Shown: positions 18,293-29,178, counted from the first letter of the stretch. The stretch is DNA of 64,000 nt from Altericroceibacterium indicum (GCF_009828105.1 NZ_WTYQ01000001.1:744001-808000), one strand, 5' to 3'. Notes: generated from the letters alone by a model not told the origin. Translations and numbers: made by a program.

Positions 18293-19249
18293 GTGACCCC
18301 CATGAACGATATGTCTGCAGCGCCTCGCCCTGAACGTCAGCGCAAGCCCGATTGGATCCGTGTAAAAGCCCCTGTGAGCAAGGGCTACCATGAAACGCGC
18401 CAGTTGATGCGTGATCTCAGTCTCAACACTGTGTGTGAAGAGGCTGCTTGCCCGAACATTGGCGAGTGCTGGACGAAGAAACACGCCACGGTAATGATCC
18501 TTGGCGATGTTTGCACGCGCGCATGTGCTTTCTGTAATGTCAAAACTGGGATGCCCCGTAAGGTCGATCCGCTTGAGCCTGAGCATACGGCTCTTGCTGC
18601 TGCAAAGATGGGCCTGGAGCATATCGTGATCACTTCGGTCGATCGTGATGATTTGCCAGATGGCGGAGCAGGGCAGTTTGTCAAAGTTATTAAGGCTTTG
18701 CGCCGTGAAACGCCCAACACGACCATTGAAATACTGACGCCAGATTTCCGCGGTAAAATGCGTGCTTCTATCGAAGCGATTTGTGAAGCCGGGCCGGATG
18801 TGTTCAATCACAATCTGGAAACTGTCCCGCGGCTTTATCCAACGATCCGCCCGGGTGCACGCTATTACTCATCCTTGCGCTTGCTTGAGGAAGTAAAGGC
18901 GCATGATCCGATGATCTTTACAAAATCGGGCATGATGCTCGGTCTTGGCGAGCAGCGCCTGGAAGTCCATCAGGTGATGGATGACATGCGTTCAGCACAG
19001 ATAGACTTCATTACATTGGGCCAATATCTTCAGCCCACACCGAAGCACGCGAAGGTTGAAGATTTTGTAAAGCCTCAGGTGTTTGATGCATATGGCTCGA
19101 TCGCTCGGGCAAAGGGTTTTCTGCAGGTCGCATCCAGCCCGCTCACACGTTCGAGCTATCATGCTGGTGAAGATTTTGCCCAGATGCGTGATGCCCGCGC
19201 AGCAAAGCTTGCCAAAGCGCAAAATAAGCCGGGTAAGAAAGACATCTGA
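18293..19249 (+). CDS. lipA: Lipoyl synthase
   Basis: This radical-SAM enzyme inserts two sulfurs into octanoyl-protein. The auxiliary cluster motif is C-x4-C-x5-C ([13 protein letters not shown]) near residue 45, and the SAM cluster is C-x3-C-x2-C ([13 protein letters not shown]) near 75. The C-terminal RSSYHAGE supplies the conserved serine ligand. With GTG 18293 the product has 318 residues, and GAGGGA lies 7 bases upstream. ATG 18302 would give a protein three residues shorter. Lipoate made here serves the pyruvate dehydrogenase E2 encoded at 47409-48707. It overlaps the next gene by one base. Confidence 0.96.
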   Translation: MTPMNDMSAAPRPERQRKPDWIRVKAPVSKGYHETRQLMRDLSLNTVCEEAACPNIGECWTKKHATVMILGDVCTRACAFCNVKTGMPRKVDPLEPEHTALAAAKMGLEHIVITSVDRDDLPDGGAGQFVKVIKALRRETPNTTIEILTPDFRGKMRASIEAICEAGPDVFNHNLETVPRLYPTIRPGARYYSSLRLLEEVKAHDPMIFTKSGMMLGLGEQRLEVHQVMDDMRSAQIDFITLGQYLQPTPKHAKVEDFVKPQVFDAYGSIARAKGFLQVASSPLTRSSYHAGEDFAQMRDARAAKLAKAQNKPGKKDI

Positions 19250-19707
19250 TGCCCGGTATTCAGGAAACACGCCGCCTTCCGTACAGTGCGGCGCAGATGT
19301 TTGATCTGGTGGCCGATGTCGATAATTATCCGGAGTTTCTTCCCTGGGTAGTGGCGACCCGTATCCGTTCGGACGATGGCAGGGAAATGGTGGCCGACAT
19401 GCTGGTGGGCTTCAAGGCTTTACGCGAGAAGTTTACATCCCGTGTTCATAAGGAGCGCCCACATCAATTGCGCGTCCAATATGTCGATGGTCCTTTGCGT
19501 GACCTCGATAATCTTTGGGTCTTTCGTGATATTGAAGGTGGTTGCGAAATCGACTTTAAAGTCGACTTCGCTTTTAAGAGCCGAATGTTTGAAGCGTTGG
19601 CCGGCCAGTATTTTGACCGTGCCTTTCGCAAAATGGTCAACGCATTTGAAACGCGCGCTGACGAACTTTATGGCAACAGCAATTCCAATGCGCATAGCGT
19701 AGCCTGA
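19249..19707 (+). CDS. Coq10/RatA-type START-domain ubiquinone-binding protein
   Basis: This 152-residue single-domain protein of the SRPBCC (START-like) fold reads YSAAQMFDLVADVDNYPEFLPW, then VGFKALREKFTSRV, and ends DRAFRKMVNAFETRADELYG. This is the Coq10 pattern: a hydrophobic cavity that carries coenzyme Q between synthesis and the respiratory chain. E. coli RatA is a relative once described as a toxin, but the respiratory role is favoured in Alphaproteobacteria. It is coupled to lipA (TGATG), and its last 40 bases overlap the convergent pncC gene. Confidence 0.9.
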   Translation: MPGIQETRRLPYSAAQMFDLVADVDNYPEFLPWVVATRIRSDDGREMVADMLVGFKALREKFTSRVHKERPHQLRVQYVDGPLRDLDNLWVFRDIEGGCEIDFKVDFAFKSRMFEALAGQYFDRAFRKMVNAFETRADELYGNSNSNAHSVA

Positions 19708-20165
19708 CGGCGAACGTCGGAGCGGCTCTCTGCGTCGAAATTACGCAGTTCCGCTTCGGGTTCATCCACACCACGGATAGCACGGGCAAAGACCACGGTT
19801 CCAACCGGCTTTTGCTCTGTGCCACCATTTGGCCCAGCTACACCACTGATCGCTACCGCGACATCGGCTTCGCTATTTTCCAGCGCACCTTGTGCCATGG
19901 CGTAAACGCAGGCGATGGAAACAGCACCAAAGGTCTCAATGATATCGCTTTTGACATCGAGTTCTTGCTGCTTGGCTTCATTTGAATAGGTTACGAAACC
20001 ACGGTCGAAAACTGCAGACGAGCCTGGAATTTCGGTGATTGCAGCGGCCACTAATCCGCCGGTGCAACTTTCAGCAAGACTGATCTTCCGGCCTGCAACC
20101 GCATTTTCTTCCACCACGCGGCGGGCCAGTGCGACGATTTCATCTGGGAGGAGGCTATCGGTCAT
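19668..20165 (-). CDS. pncC: CinA-family nicotinamide-nucleotide amidase (PncC)
   Basis: This 165-residue protein contains only the CinA C-terminal domain: KISLAESCTGGLVAAAITEIPGSSAVF, FVTYSNEAKQ, VAVAISGVAGPNGGTEQKPVGTV. The Ser in AESCTGG is the catalytic residue of NMN deamidase, which recycles nicotinamide mononucleotide. The N-terminal MoCF-like domain of full CinA is absent, as in many Gram-negatives. It overlaps the coq10 gene tail to tail and the upstream secreted-protein gene by four bases. Confidence 0.92.
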   Translation of the reverse strand: MTDSLLPDEIVALARRVVEENAVAGRKISLAESCTGGLVAAAITEIPGSSAVFDRGFVTYSNEAKQQELDVKSDIIETFGAVSIACVYAMAQGALENSEADVAVAISGVAGPNGGTEQKPVGTVVFARAIRGVDEPEAELRNFDAESRSDVRRQATLCALELLLP

Positions 20166-20710
20166 TTCTTATCCAATGGGCAGATATTCAGTTTTTCTGG
20201 CGCTGCCAGAGTCATAACGAATGCAAAAATGCTTGCTGTTTCGTCCGGCTCCAACGGCGCTGCGATTTCAAGTCCATGCTCAATCATCACGCATTTTGAA
20301 GGTTTTATTTCTTCGCTAAGCTTTTGAAACAACATGCTATCAAGCAGTTCTTTTACAGTGGCAGGCGGCATTTGTTCCAGTATCTGCCCCATGCGCTGAT
20401 CTGCATTACCGTTCCCTTGGCTAGCCAAGGCAATCAGTACTTTACGTGCGGTGGGCCAATTTGAATCCTTTTTTGCCTCATAGCGGGCGGCCAATTGAGA
20501 GGCCTGGGTTGCCATAAAGCCATCGGCCGGCAGTGTGTTGGCACATTTGCTCTGCGCGGCAGAAATGATGGTTGGCAAGGCATAGAGGGTCATCGCTTTG
20601 ACCTCAGTTTCCTTAATGCAGCTCTGTGCGAAGGCTGCGGAGCTGTTCATTACCCCCAAAGCGGCAAGTGCACCGATCAGATATTTGCGTGTGGACATGA
20701 GGCTTGTCAT
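20162..20710 (-). CDS. Secreted hypothetical protein between ispDF and pncC
   Basis: This 182-residue product opens [20 protein letters not shown] with a Sec signal ending near AFAQ (residue 29). A mostly helical mature part with four cysteines follows (QSCIKET, QSKCANT, PSKCVMI, LNICPLD), consistent with two periplasmic disulfides. I do not recognise the family. The start at 20710 overlaps the ispDF stop by ATGA; the ATG at 20698 is an alternative. Conservation between ispDF and pncC would have to be checked to see if it is a lineage-specific envelope protein. Confidence 0.75.
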   Translation of the reverse strand: MTSLMSTRKYLIGALAALGVMNSSAAFAQSCIKETEVKAMTLYALPTIISAAQSKCANTLPADGFMATQASQLAARYEAKKDSNWPTARKVLIALASQGNGNADQRMGQILEQMPPATVKELLDSMLFQKLSEEIKPSKCVMIEHGLEIAAPLEPDETASIFAFVMTLAAPEKLNICPLDKK

Positions 20711-21852
20711 TCTCCGTTACGGATTACCGTGGCGATGGCTTGTGATGCAATGCCTTCACGGCGTCCGGTAAAGCCGAGACGTTCAGTAGTAGTGGCTTTT
20801 ACGCTGACTTGTTCGATATCAACGCTCAGCAGTTCAGCAAGTTTCCGGCGCATGGCATCACGATGCGGGCCAATTTTCGGCGCTTCACACATTAATGTAA
20901 GATCGACATTGCCGATACGATAGCCCGCCTTTGTAACCAGCGATACGGCATATTCAACAAAGCGTGAGGATCGCGCGCCCTTCCATTGTGGATCGCTGGG
21001 CGGAAAATGATCTCCAATATCGCCTGCGGCCACAGCGCCAAGCAGAGCATCGACCAGCGCATGAAGTCCGACATCTGCATCACTATGTCCGGAAAGACCG
21101 TGGTCATGGTCAATTTTCACCCCGCAAAGCCACAGCTCTTCACCGAGGGCAAGACGATGGACATCAAAGCCCATTCCGGTGCGAATGGCTGGCATCTGTT
21201 CCATAAAATCCTCAGCAAAAGTCAGTTTGTGGAGCTTCTCATCACCCATCACGAGAGCGACATCGCCGCCAGACGCGCGCAAAACCTGCGCATCATCTCC
21301 AGCTGTGCGGTCGCCATGCCACGCGCGATGAGCTGACAGAATAGCTTCAAAACGAAATGCCTGGGGGGTCTGTACCCTTCGTAGTTTTTCACGTTCGGTA
21401 CTCCCAGTCATGAACCCATCACAGGCTACAACCAGACTGTCTACCACTGGCAGAACTGGAATGGCGCCTGCCTCTTTTTCGAGCACATCCATCAGGCGTA
21501 TTATAACCGATTGTGGAAGATTGGGGCGCGCTGCATCGTGGATCAGGACATAGTCGGGTGAGTGCGCTTCAAGCGATTCGAGCGCTATATATACGGAATC
21601 CTGTCGCGATTCGCCGCCTGAAACCAGATGAACTGCTGGAATTCCATCAAGAGCCTGCCGCGCTTCATCTTCATAGCCAGCGGGAATAGCGACCACCAAA
21701 GGGGCCGCACCAGCATTTGCCAGCCGTTCCGCAGAATGGCGCAAAACGGGCTTTCCGCGCCAGAGCGCGAATTGCTTAGGGATGCTTTGTCCAGCGCGCA
21801 GGCCTTTGCCTGCAGCGACGATGATAGCTGCAAATGACGCTTTGTGTGCCAT
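20707..21852 (-). CDS. ispDF: Bifunctional IspD/IspF (MEP isoprenoid pathway)
   Basis: The start is ATG 21852 ([21 protein letters not shown]), giving 381 residues; upstream codons lack the motif context. Residues 1-220 are the IspD cytidylyltransferase: [36 protein letters not shown]. Residues about 225-381 are the IspF cyclase: [57 protein letters not shown]. The fusion is a known alphaproteobacterial and epsilonproteobacterial feature that joins two non-consecutive steps. It is divergent from dusB. Confidence 0.96.
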   Translation of the reverse strand: MAHKASFAAIIVAAGKGLRAGQSIPKQFALWRGKPVLRHSAERLANAGAAPLVVAIPAGYEDEARQALDGIPAVHLVSGGESRQDSVYIALESLEAHSPDYVLIHDAARPNLPQSVIIRLMDVLEKEAGAIPVLPVVDSLVVACDGFMTGSTEREKLRRVQTPQAFRFEAILSAHRAWHGDRTAGDDAQVLRASGGDVALVMGDEKLHKLTFAEDFMEQMPAIRTGMGFDVHRLALGEELWLCGVKIDHDHGLSGHSDADVGLHALVDALLGAVAAGDIGDHFPPSDPQWKGARSSRFVEYAVSLVTKAGYRIGNVDLTLMCEAPKIGPHRDAMRRKLAELLSVDIEQVSVKATTTERLGFTGRREGIASQAIATVIRNGE

Positions 21853-21929
21853 GGGGCGGGGCGCTAGCCGCTTGCGGGCTTGCCTGCAATCCACTATGCG
21901 GTTGCCTATTAATTAGGCACGTGATTGAT

Positions 21930-22946
21930 ATGACCGCAGTTCCCACCCCTCCGGCCTTGAAGCCCATCCGTATTGGTAACGTCGAAATCGACTGCCCAGT
22001 CGTCCTTGCGCCGATGACTGGTGTAACGGATATGCCGTTCCGCACGCTCGTCCGGCGCTACGGGTCAGGCCTCAATGTGACCGAAATGATCGCATCTCCG
22101 GCAGCCATTCGGGAAACCCGGCAGTCGTTACAAAAGGCTGCCTGGCATCCTGCTGAAAATCCAGTGTCGATGCAGCTTGTGGGGTGCACGCCGGACGAGA
22201 TGGGCGAGGCGGCCAAACTGAATGAAGATCGCGGGGCGGCGATTATTGATATCAATATGGGCTGTCCGGTGCGCAAGGTTACCAATGGCTATGCCGGCTC
22301 TGCACTTATGCGCGAAGTGCCGCTGGCGACCCGGTTGATTGAGGCCACCGTAAAGGCCGTTAAAGTGCCGGTGACAGTCAAAATGCGCATGGGCTGGGAT
22401 CATGATTCCCTTAATGCGGCAGAGCTTGCGCGCATCGCAGAAGATATCGGCGCGCAGATGATTACCGTCCATGGCCGCACGCGCAATCAGATGTACAAAG
22501 GTCAGGCTGACTGGAAGTTCATCCGCAGCGTAAAAGATGCTGTCTCTATTCCAGTGATCGCCAATGGCGATATTTGTAATGTTGAAGATGCAGCCCAAGC
22601 GCTTGAACAGAGTGGAGCAGATGGGATTATGATCGGGCGGGGTGCCTATGGCAAACCATGGCTGCTTGGCCAGGTTATGCATTGGTGGCGCACTGGCGAA
22701 ACTATCCCGACACCCAATTTTGATGAGCAATATGGCGTCTTGATCGAACATTATCGCGCTATGCTTGACCATTATGGAACACAGGTGGGTGTGAAGATCG
22801 CGCGCAAACACCTCGGTTGGTACACCAAGGGTATGCATGGCTCAGCAGAATTCAGAAATCATGCCAATTTCATTGATGATCCTGAGCAGGTGCTGGGCGA
22901 AATTGCGCGGTTCTACGAACCGTTTTTGAATCGCTGCGCTGCGTGA
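21930..22946 (+). CDS. dusB: tRNA-dihydrouridine synthase B
   Basis: The start is ATG 21930 ([20 protein letters not shown]), giving 338 residues. The FMN TIM barrel carries [25 protein letters not shown]-type [10 protein letters not shown], the catalytic cysteine in [42 protein letters not shown] and [17 protein letters not shown]. In Alphaproteobacteria dusB commonly precedes ntrBC, as here: its TGA overlaps the GTG of ntrB, so the two are probably one transcript. It reduces specific uridines in tRNA. Confidence 0.95.
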   Translation: MTAVPTPPALKPIRIGNVEIDCPVVLAPMTGVTDMPFRTLVRRYGSGLNVTEMIASPAAIRETRQSLQKAAWHPAENPVSMQLVGCTPDEMGEAAKLNEDRGAAIIDINMGCPVRKVTNGYAGSALMREVPLATRLIEATVKAVKVPVTVKMRMGWDHDSLNAAELARIAEDIGAQMITVHGRTRNQMYKGQADWKFIRSVKDAVSIPVIANGDICNVEDAAQALEQSGADGIMIGRGAYGKPWLLGQVMHWWRTGETIPTPNFDEQYGVLIEHYRAMLDHYGTQVGVKIARKHLGWYTKGMHGSAEFRNHANFIDDPEQVLGEIARFYEPFLNRCAA

Positions 22947-24007
22947 TTCCTAATCCGGGCAATCCGATTAATCCGCGGATTCTGCTGAACAGTCTCGGCA
23001 TTGCGGTGCTTTTGCTGGAGCCCGACCTTACGATAGCGCAAAGCAATCCTGCGGCTGAACAACTCATTGGCTTGAGTGTTCGAAGGCTTGTCGGCCGTAA
23101 GCTTGGCGAGATTGTAACCTTTGAAGGTGAGCGGCTGACGAGCTTTCTGGCGCGTGGAGACGCGCAGCTTTCCGCCCATTCGGTCGCAACCCGTTTTCTT
23201 GAGGGGCCACCGGTTCGCCTCGACATTATGCTATCGCCCGTGATTGGATATCACGGCTGGCAATTGCTCACCCTGCAGGAAGTGGGCACTGGAGATATTC
23301 TGCGTGGTGCCGAAGAGCCTTCACTGCGGGCGCCCGCTATTCTGGCCCATGAAATCAAGAATCCGCTTTCAGCCATTCGTGGTGCGGCACAATTGATTGC
23401 CCGAAAGGTGAGCGATCAGGACAAGTCGCTGACTACGCTGATCACAAGCGAAGTGGACCGGATTGCCAAGCTGATTGATCGGATGCAACGGCTCGGTCGG
23501 GAACAAGCTGATCCGGTTGCCCCCTGTAATCTTCACGAGATTATTCGCCGTGCTGCAGATGTGACCAAGGCAGCAGGGATGCAGGGTGTCGATCTGATTG
23601 AGGAATTTGATCCATCTTTGCCACCTGTTTTAGCGAATGAAGATGGTTTGGTGCAGGTTTTGATCAACATCATCACCAATGCTCGAGATGCCTGCAAAAA
23701 TACAGAGAATCCTCAAATCATATTGCGTACTCGATTTGTCAGTGGGTTGGTGCTGAATGCTATTCGCCTAGGCCGTCCAATCAGGTTGCCGATTGAAGTG
23801 CGTATCTCTGACAATGGGCCGGGTATCGACCCTGGTCTCACAGATCACATTTTCGAACCTTTCGTGAGCAGTAAAAAGAACGGGCAGGGGCTTGGCCTCG
23901 CACTAGTCAGTAAGCTGGTGCGGGACATGAATGGCCGAATAAGCCACGAGAGGGATGAGGCAGAAGGCTGGACGCATTTTCGCATCCATTTGCCATTGGC
24001 TAAATAG
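22943..24007 (+). CDS. ntrB: Nitrogen regulation sensor kinase NtrB
   Basis: This 354-residue cytosolic kinase starts at GTG 22943 inside the dusB stop (GTGA). An N-terminal PAS domain ([25 protein letters not shown]) precedes the HisKA H-box [20 protein letters not shown]. The ATPase has N-box [14 protein letters not shown]1 [10 protein letters not shown] and G2 [13 protein letters not shown]. NtrB phosphorylates or dephosphorylates NtrC according to PII protein and so to nitrogen status. It lacks membrane helices, as expected. Sequence and position are canonical. Confidence 0.95.
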   Translation: MIPNPGNPINPRILLNSLGIAVLLLEPDLTIAQSNPAAEQLIGLSVRRLVGRKLGEIVTFEGERLTSFLARGDAQLSAHSVATRFLEGPPVRLDIMLSPVIGYHGWQLLTLQEVGTGDILRGAEEPSLRAPAILAHEIKNPLSAIRGAAQLIARKVSDQDKSLTTLITSEVDRIAKLIDRMQRLGREQADPVAPCNLHEIIRRAADVTKAAGMQGVDLIEEFDPSLPPVLANEDGLVQVLINIITNARDACKNTENPQIILRTRFVSGLVLNAIRLGRPIRLPIEVRISDNGPGIDPGLTDHIFEPFVSSKKNGQGLGLALVSKLVRDMNGRISHERDEAEGWTHFRIHLPLAK

Positions 24008-24020
24008 GGTAGGGGAAGCC

Positions 24021-25433
24021 ATGAAACGCCGTGCTTTGCTGGTGGAAGACGACTTTTCAATCGCGACCGTAATTAAAACGGCACTGATTGCTGAAGGGTT
24101 GGATGTCGATCATTGTGACAATATTTCCGAACGAAATCATTTTCTTGAAGTAAATAGTTACGATGTAATGCTCACAGATGTTCTGCTGGCAGATGGAGAT
24201 GGCATCGAAACTCTGAGCACTGTGTTGGAGCAATTTCCGGACCTTCCAGTTATTGTTTTATCTGCGCAGAACACGCTCGACACTGCGGTGCGCGCTACCA
24301 ATACTGGCGCATTCGAATATTTCCCCAAGCCTTTCGATCTCGATGAATTGGTGCGGGCTGCCAAGCAGGCCGCCGAATCCATTAAAGCCAAAGGTGTCGA
24401 AGGTGAGCAGCAGGCTGAGGCACTGCCTCTGATTGGTCGCAGTCAGGCCATGCAGGACGTGTATCGTATGATTGCGCGGGTTCTGCGTAATGATCTGACC
24501 GTGCTTATTCTTGGGGAATCCGGTACGGGCAAAGAGTTGGTTGCCGAAGCAATTCATCAGCTTGGCCACCGTAAAAATGGTCCCTTTGTTGCGGTGAACA
24601 CTGCTGCAATCCCCAAAGAACTGATCGAGAGTGAATTGTTCGGTCATGAGAAAGGGTCCTTCACTGGCGCAACCGCCCGAAGCATGGGTAAGTTTGAGCA
24701 GGCTGATGGTGGAACGCTGTTTCTGGATGAAATCGGCGACATGCCAGCAGAAGCGCAAACCCGCCTGCTGCGGGCCCTGCAATCCGGCCGGATACGTCGT
24801 GTGGGCGGAAATGAGGAGATAGCGATCAATGTTCGAATTGTGGCGGCAACCAACCGTGATCTGGAGCCATTGATTGCCGATGGCCGGTTTCGGGAAGATC
24901 TCTATTACCGGCTTAATGTTGTGCCTATTCAGCTACCTCCACTTCGGGAGCGCAGCGATGATATTGAACCTCTTGCAAACCACTTTTTGACAATCGCTGC
25001 ACGCGAAGGTCTGTCGCAACATCGGTTGTCCAGTGCAGCAGTTACTCTATTGTCTCAAATGCCATGGCGCGGAAATGTGCGAGAGTTGCGCAACTTTATG
25101 TATCGCGCCGCTCTGCTTTCCCGTGAAGAAGAGATTGATGTGGCCACTATTCGGTCACTCACTGAAGAACGCAGAAGCGAGCCACGCTTTTCGGAAGGGG
25201 CCGATTTTCACACCGCACTGCAGAACTGGCTGATGGTGTCAAACCCGGTGGCAGGCACTTTGTACCACTCGGCTTTGGCTGCCTTTGAAAAGCCATTGTT
25301 TGAACATGCGTTATCCGAAACAGAAGGTAACCAATTGCGAGCTGCGCAGTTATTGGGTATTAACCGTAATACCCTTAGAAAGCGGTTGGGTGATCTGGAA
25401 ATTAACCCGGAACGCTTTAACGCAAAGGCGTAA
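24021..25433 (+). CDS. ntrC: Nitrogen response regulator NtrC (sigma-54 activator)
   Basis: This 470-residue protein has a receiver domain (acidic VEDD near 10, phosphorylation Asp53 in MLTDVLL, Lys in YFPKPFD) and an AAA+ domain. The latter has Walker A GESGTGKELVAEAIH, the sigma-54 contact loop as GSFTGA (a known variant of GAFTGA), Walker B LFLDEIGDMP and VRIVAATNRDLE. A C-terminal Fis-type HTH (NQLRAAQLLGINRNTLRKRL) follows. All parts for sigma-54 activation are present. GGGGAAG lies before ATG 24021. It contrasts with ntrX downstream, which lost the sigma-54 loop. Confidence 0.96.
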   Translation: MKRRALLVEDDFSIATVIKTALIAEGLDVDHCDNISERNHFLEVNSYDVMLTDVLLADGDGIETLSTVLEQFPDLPVIVLSAQNTLDTAVRATNTGAFEYFPKPFDLDELVRAAKQAAESIKAKGVEGEQQAEALPLIGRSQAMQDVYRMIARVLRNDLTVLILGESGTGKELVAEAIHQLGHRKNGPFVAVNTAAIPKELIESELFGHEKGSFTGATARSMGKFEQADGGTLFLDEIGDMPAEAQTRLLRALQSGRIRRVGGNEEIAINVRIVAATNRDLEPLIADGRFREDLYYRLNVVPIQLPPLRERSDDIEPLANHFLTIAAREGLSQHRLSSAAVTLLSQMPWRGNVRELRNFMYRAALLSREEEIDVATIRSLTEERRSEPRFSEGADFHTALQNWLMVSNPVAGTLYHSALAAFEKPLFEHALSETEGNQLRAAQLLGINRNTLRKRLGDLEINPERFNAKA

Positions 25434-25508
25434 CCAAAAGTTATCCGTCTATTTTTCAATGCATTTCACCGCGGTTAAGGGAAGACAGCGCATTATACCC
25501 TTGCAAAT

Positions 25509-25528
25509 TTACAACAGGATTGTTGTAA
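25509..25528. promoter_or_regulatory. 20-bp perfect palindrome just upstream of ntrY
   Basis: TTACAACAGGATTGTTGTAA has 8-base perfect arms around GGAT and ends 10 bases before the ntrY ATG. It lies in the 105-base ntrC-ntrY gap. It may be a dimer operator or an RNA hairpin covering the ribosome site; ntrY has no clear Shine-Dalgarno apart from the GGA in the loop. Confidence 0.45.
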
Positions 25529-25538
25529 GTCAGCAACG

Positions 25539-27773
25539 ATGCCCGGGAAGAACACAATAGATAGCGTCAAGAAGAGCAGGTCGACTCCGCGTTGGTGGCG
25601 CCGTACGTTGGTGACAGCCCGGCATGTGAACATTTTCGCCTGGCTGGAAATCGTCGCGGCATTGCTGTTGATGGTGATGCTGGTCATCACCTTTATCGCA
25701 TTTTCCGCTCAGCCAAAGTCGGGGGAGTTGCTGCCATCGGGGCAGGCTGCAGCGCTTTTAGTCGGAACGCTCATACCAGCACTATCGCTGATCGTTCTGT
25801 TTGGCAGGCGGCGCGCTATCAAACGTGCTGGGGGGACCAGCGGCCGGCTGCATGTCAAATTGGTGTTCTTCTTTTCCCTTGTCGCAGCGGTTCCAACATT
25901 GATGGTGGCCGTTTTTGCCAGCTTTTTGTTCCAATCCGGCGTGGAGTTCTGGTTTTCTGACAATTCACGCGGAATTTTGGAGAATGCGAACAAGCTTGCC
26001 GAAGGATATTATGAGGAAAACCAGAAGGACCTTGGCGATGAAACCATCGCGATGGCAGGCGATCTTCGATATTATCTCCAGCAAAATTCACTCGCCAGTC
26101 CGGAATTTGCCGAAGGATATTCCTATCAGGTTGTGAGCCGTAAGCTGAACCGAAGCTCGATCCTCCAGCAGACTGACAATGGCGAGTTGAGAGTCGTAGC
26201 AATTGTTGATCCGGATCAGAACCCGGAGCCGCAAAGGGTGAAGCCTGAGTATATCAAGCGTTTGAAGGCTGGGGAATCCGTTGTCGTGATTGCAAGCCGC
26301 AAATTGCTTGAGGCCATCACTCCGATCGACGTGGATAGCGGTATCTACCTCTATAATGCACGTGATACTGGCACCATGGCACTGAGCCAGTGGAACCAGG
26401 CGCAAAGCGTGCTGCAATCCTATGACACGCTGACGGGGCGAGTGCGCTCATTGCAGGTGCGGTTCAATCTGGCGCTGTTCGGTATGTCACTGGCACTGGT
26501 GTGGCTCTCAGTCTGGTTTGCTTTACGCTTTGCAGACCGCCAGGTGAAACCGCTCACCGAACTCGTATCGGCCGCAAGGCGGGTCGGTGAGGGGAACTAC
26601 GCTCTCAGGGTGGACGGGCGCACTGGGCCAGATGAAATTGGTCTGCTTAATCGCGCTTTCAACCGCATGACTGCGCAGATTGAGCAACAGACGACTGCGT
26701 TGATGAATGCCAACCATCAACTCGATGATCGGCGAGCCTTTACCGAGGCGGTGCTCGAATCCATTACCGCCGGAATTATTTCGCTTGATCGCAATATGCA
26801 GGTTCAGCTTATGAACAGCTCTGCGCAGGCATTGTTGCTCGATGGAGGGATTGACCAAGGAGCGCCTGTCGGCACGATGCTGAGTGACTTTGCCCCGCAA
26901 TTTGCAAATTTGATCGAGAATGGCCATTCCACTGGAATTGTCCAGTATAACCATCATGGTGAATTACTGACGCTGGCAGCCAAAATTTCGCCTGCACCCA
27001 ATGGCTGTGTGATTACATTTGAAGATATTACCCGGCAATTGCTGGATCAGCGACAAGCGGCATGGTCCGATGTTGCCCGGCGCATTGCGCATGAAATCAA
27101 GAACCCGCTAACCCCGATCCAGCTCGCAACGGAGCGTCTCAAACGCCGGTATCGCAAGCAAATTCATGAAGATGGCGAACTATTTGATGAATTGACTCGA
27201 ACAATCGTTCGCCAGGTAGGTGATTTGCGCAAGATGGTTGATGAATTTTCATCATTCGCGCGCATTCCCAAGCCCATTTTCCGGCCGGAAGACCCGGTTG
27301 ATCTCGTCCGCCAAGCTGTCTTCCTCCAGGAAGTTGCGCGTCAGGACATTGATTTCTCCTTTGAAAGTATCGGGGAAATTCCAAATGTCGATTGCGACCG
27401 TCATCAATTTGGTCAGGCCATGACCAATGTTCTGAAGAACGCGACAGAAGCGATTGAAGCACAGGTTGAAAAGTCAGGTCCAGATTACCGCGGCCGGATA
27501 TCGGTCCAGATGATTACGAAGGGCAAGCGCGTTGAAGTGGCGATCAGTGACAATGGCATTGGCCTTCCGCAAGGTGCAGAACGTATTGTCGAACCTTACG
27601 TTACAACCCGAGAGAAGGGCACTGGCCTAGGCCTCGCGATCGTTAAGAAGATTATTGAAGAACATGGTGGCGAGATGATTTTCTCTCCCGCTGAAGGTGG
27701 TGGCACCCGCGTCACTTTGCAGTTTGCGCTAGATCCAGTTGCCGCAGTTCGCGGTTCGGAAGCCGCCGAATGA
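25539..27773 (+). CDS. ntrY: Transmembrane sensor kinase NtrY
   Basis: This 744-residue kinase has N-terminal membrane helices (about residues 30-60, 70-90 and 105-130) and a periplasmic sensor region to about 300. A further helix ([21 protein letters not shown]) leads to HAMP ([19 protein letters not shown]). A PAS domain ([17 protein letters not shown]) and H-box [21 protein letters not shown] follow, then N-box [11 protein letters not shown] and G-boxes SDNGIGLP and [12 protein letters not shown]. This is the NtrY layout. It partners NtrX, encoded 22 bases on. The signal is unproven; redox and nitrogen roles are reported in other Alphaproteobacteria. Confidence 0.95.
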   Translation: MPGKNTIDSVKKSRSTPRWWRRTLVTARHVNIFAWLEIVAALLLMVMLVITFIAFSAQPKSGELLPSGQAAALLVGTLIPALSLIVLFGRRRAIKRAGGTSGRLHVKLVFFFSLVAAVPTLMVAVFASFLFQSGVEFWFSDNSRGILENANKLAEGYYEENQKDLGDETIAMAGDLRYYLQQNSLASPEFAEGYSYQVVSRKLNRSSILQQTDNGELRVVAIVDPDQNPEPQRVKPEYIKRLKAGESVVVIASRKLLEAITPIDVDSGIYLYNARDTGTMALSQWNQAQSVLQSYDTLTGRVRSLQVRFNLALFGMSLALVWLSVWFALRFADRQVKPLTELVSAARRVGEGNYALRVDGRTGPDEIGLLNRAFNRMTAQIEQQTTALMNANHQLDDRRAFTEAVLESITAGIISLDRNMQVQLMNSSAQALLLDGGIDQGAPVGTMLSDFAPQFANLIENGHSTGIVQYNHHGELLTLAAKISPAPNGCVITFEDITRQLLDQRQAAWSDVARRIAHEIKNPLTPIQLATERLKRRYRKQIHEDGELFDELTRTIVRQVGDLRKMVDEFSSFARIPKPIFRPEDPVDLVRQAVFLQEVARQDIDFSFESIGEIPNVDCDRHQFGQAMTNVLKNATEAIEAQVEKSGPDYRGRISVQMITKGKRVEVAISDNGIGLPQGAERIVEPYVTTREKGTGLGLAIVKKIIEEHGGEMIFSPAEGGGTRVTLQFALDPVAAVRGSEAAE

Positions 27774-27795
27774 CCGATTGTAAGGAGTATCTATA

Positions 27796-29175
27796 ATGGC
27801 GCTCGATATCCTCGTAGTGGATGACGAGCAGGACATCCGCGAATTGGTTGCGGGCGTTCTGTCCGATGAAGGCTATGAATGTCGCACAGCAGGTACCAGC
27901 ACGCGCGCGCTTGAGCTAATCGATGAAAAGAGACCTAGTCTCGTTCTGCTTGACGTGTGGTTGCATGGTAGCCCGATGGATGGCTTGGAAGTTCTTGACG
28001 AAATCAAGCAGCGTGAACCGGAACTGCCGGTTATCATTTTCTCCGGCCATGGCAATATTGATACAGCCGTTTCAGCCGTGAGCCGTGGTGCAGTCGATTT
28101 TCTGGAAAAACCTTTTGAAGCGGAGCGCTTGTTGCTTCTCGTCGAAAAGGCAACAGAGACAGAGAGCCTTCGGCGTGAAAATGCGCAGCTGCGCGAAGGT
28201 CTTATCAACAGCCAGGAATTTACCGGCAATTCGACGGTTATCAACCAGGTTCGAGCGACGCTTAAGCGGGTCGCCGGGACCGGAAGCCGGGTTCTGATCA
28301 GCGGCCCTGCAGGCTCGGGCAAAGAGGTTGCAGCAAGGTTGCTCCATGCTTGGAGCCCGCGTGCCGACAAGGCTTTTGTGACTGTCAGCTCGGCAAGAAT
28401 CACGCCTGAACGTTTCGAGCAGGAATTGTTCGGTGAGGAGCAGGATGGCAAATTGGTCCTTCCGGGCTTACTGGAAAAGGCTGACGGCGGCACACTTTAT
28501 CTTGATGAAGTGGCCGATATGCCTGCCAGCACACAGGCCCGGATCTTGAGAGTTCTGACCGATCAGAGCTTTGTCCGGGCAGGGGGTAATCGCCAGATCG
28601 GCGTTGATGTGCGTGTCGTGTCCTCTACTGCGCGTGATCTTGAAAAGGAAATTTCCGAAAAGCGGTTCCGTGAAGATTTGTTCTATCGCCTGAATGTCGT
28701 GCCGGTGAGCATTCCATCACTGGCGGAAAGGCGAGACGATATTCCGGCTTTGGCCGACCATTTCTTCACTCGTCTGGCACGTGAGCAAACACTTGAAGCG
28801 CCGGAAATTGCACCGGAAGCGATGGCCGCTTTGCAAGCCTATGATTGGCCAGGCAATGTCCGCCAATTGCGCAACGTGGTGGAACGGACCATCATCTTGG
28901 CACCGCGTGATCGTCTCAGTAGAATTGAGCCTGATATGCTGCCTGAAGAAGTGATGGGTGGAGCAGCGGACAGTAGTGCGGCCATCCCCTCGCTCATGGG
29001 CATTCCCCTGCGAGAGGCTCGCGAAAGCTTCGAGCGAGAGTACCTTCGCATCCAAATTCGACGTTTTTCAGGAAATATATCGAAAACCGCGGGTTTCATT
29101 GGTATGGAGCGATCAGCCCTGCACCGGAAGCTGAAATTGCTTGGCATGGGTGAACGCAACAAGGATGATGAATAA
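27796..29175 (+). CDS. ntrX: Response regulator NtrX, AAA+ domain without GAFTGA loop
   Basis: This 459-residue protein has a receiver (VVDDEQD; Asp53 in LVLLDVWLHG; Lys in FLEKPFE), an AAA+ core with Walker A GPAGSGKEVAARLLH and Walker B TLYLDEVADMP, and a Fis-like HTH (GNISKTAGFIGMERSALHRKL). Between the two Walker motifs, where NtrC has GSFTGA, this protein reads LFGEEQDGKLVLPGLLEKAD, so the sigma-54 contact loop is missing. This suggests it acts as a repressor or as a sigma-70-type regulator, as inferred for several alphaproteobacterial NtrX proteins. AAGGAG lies before ATG 27796. Confidence 0.94.
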   Translation: MALDILVVDDEQDIRELVAGVLSDEGYECRTAGTSTRALELIDEKRPSLVLLDVWLHGSPMDGLEVLDEIKQREPELPVIIFSGHGNIDTAVSAVSRGAVDFLEKPFEAERLLLLVEKATETESLRRENAQLREGLINSQEFTGNSTVINQVRATLKRVAGTGSRVLISGPAGSGKEVAARLLHAWSPRADKAFVTVSSARITPERFEQELFGEEQDGKLVLPGLLEKADGGTLYLDEVADMPASTQARILRVLTDQSFVRAGGNRQIGVDVRVVSSTARDLEKEISEKRFREDLFYRLNVVPVSIPSLAERRDDIPALADHFFTRLAREQTLEAPEIAPEAMAALQAYDWPGNVRQLRNVVERTIILAPRDRLSRIEPDMLPEEVMGGAADSSAAIPSLMGIPLREARESFEREYLRIQIRRFSGNISKTAGFIGMERSALHRKLKLLGMGERNKDDE

Positions 29176-29178
29176 AGA

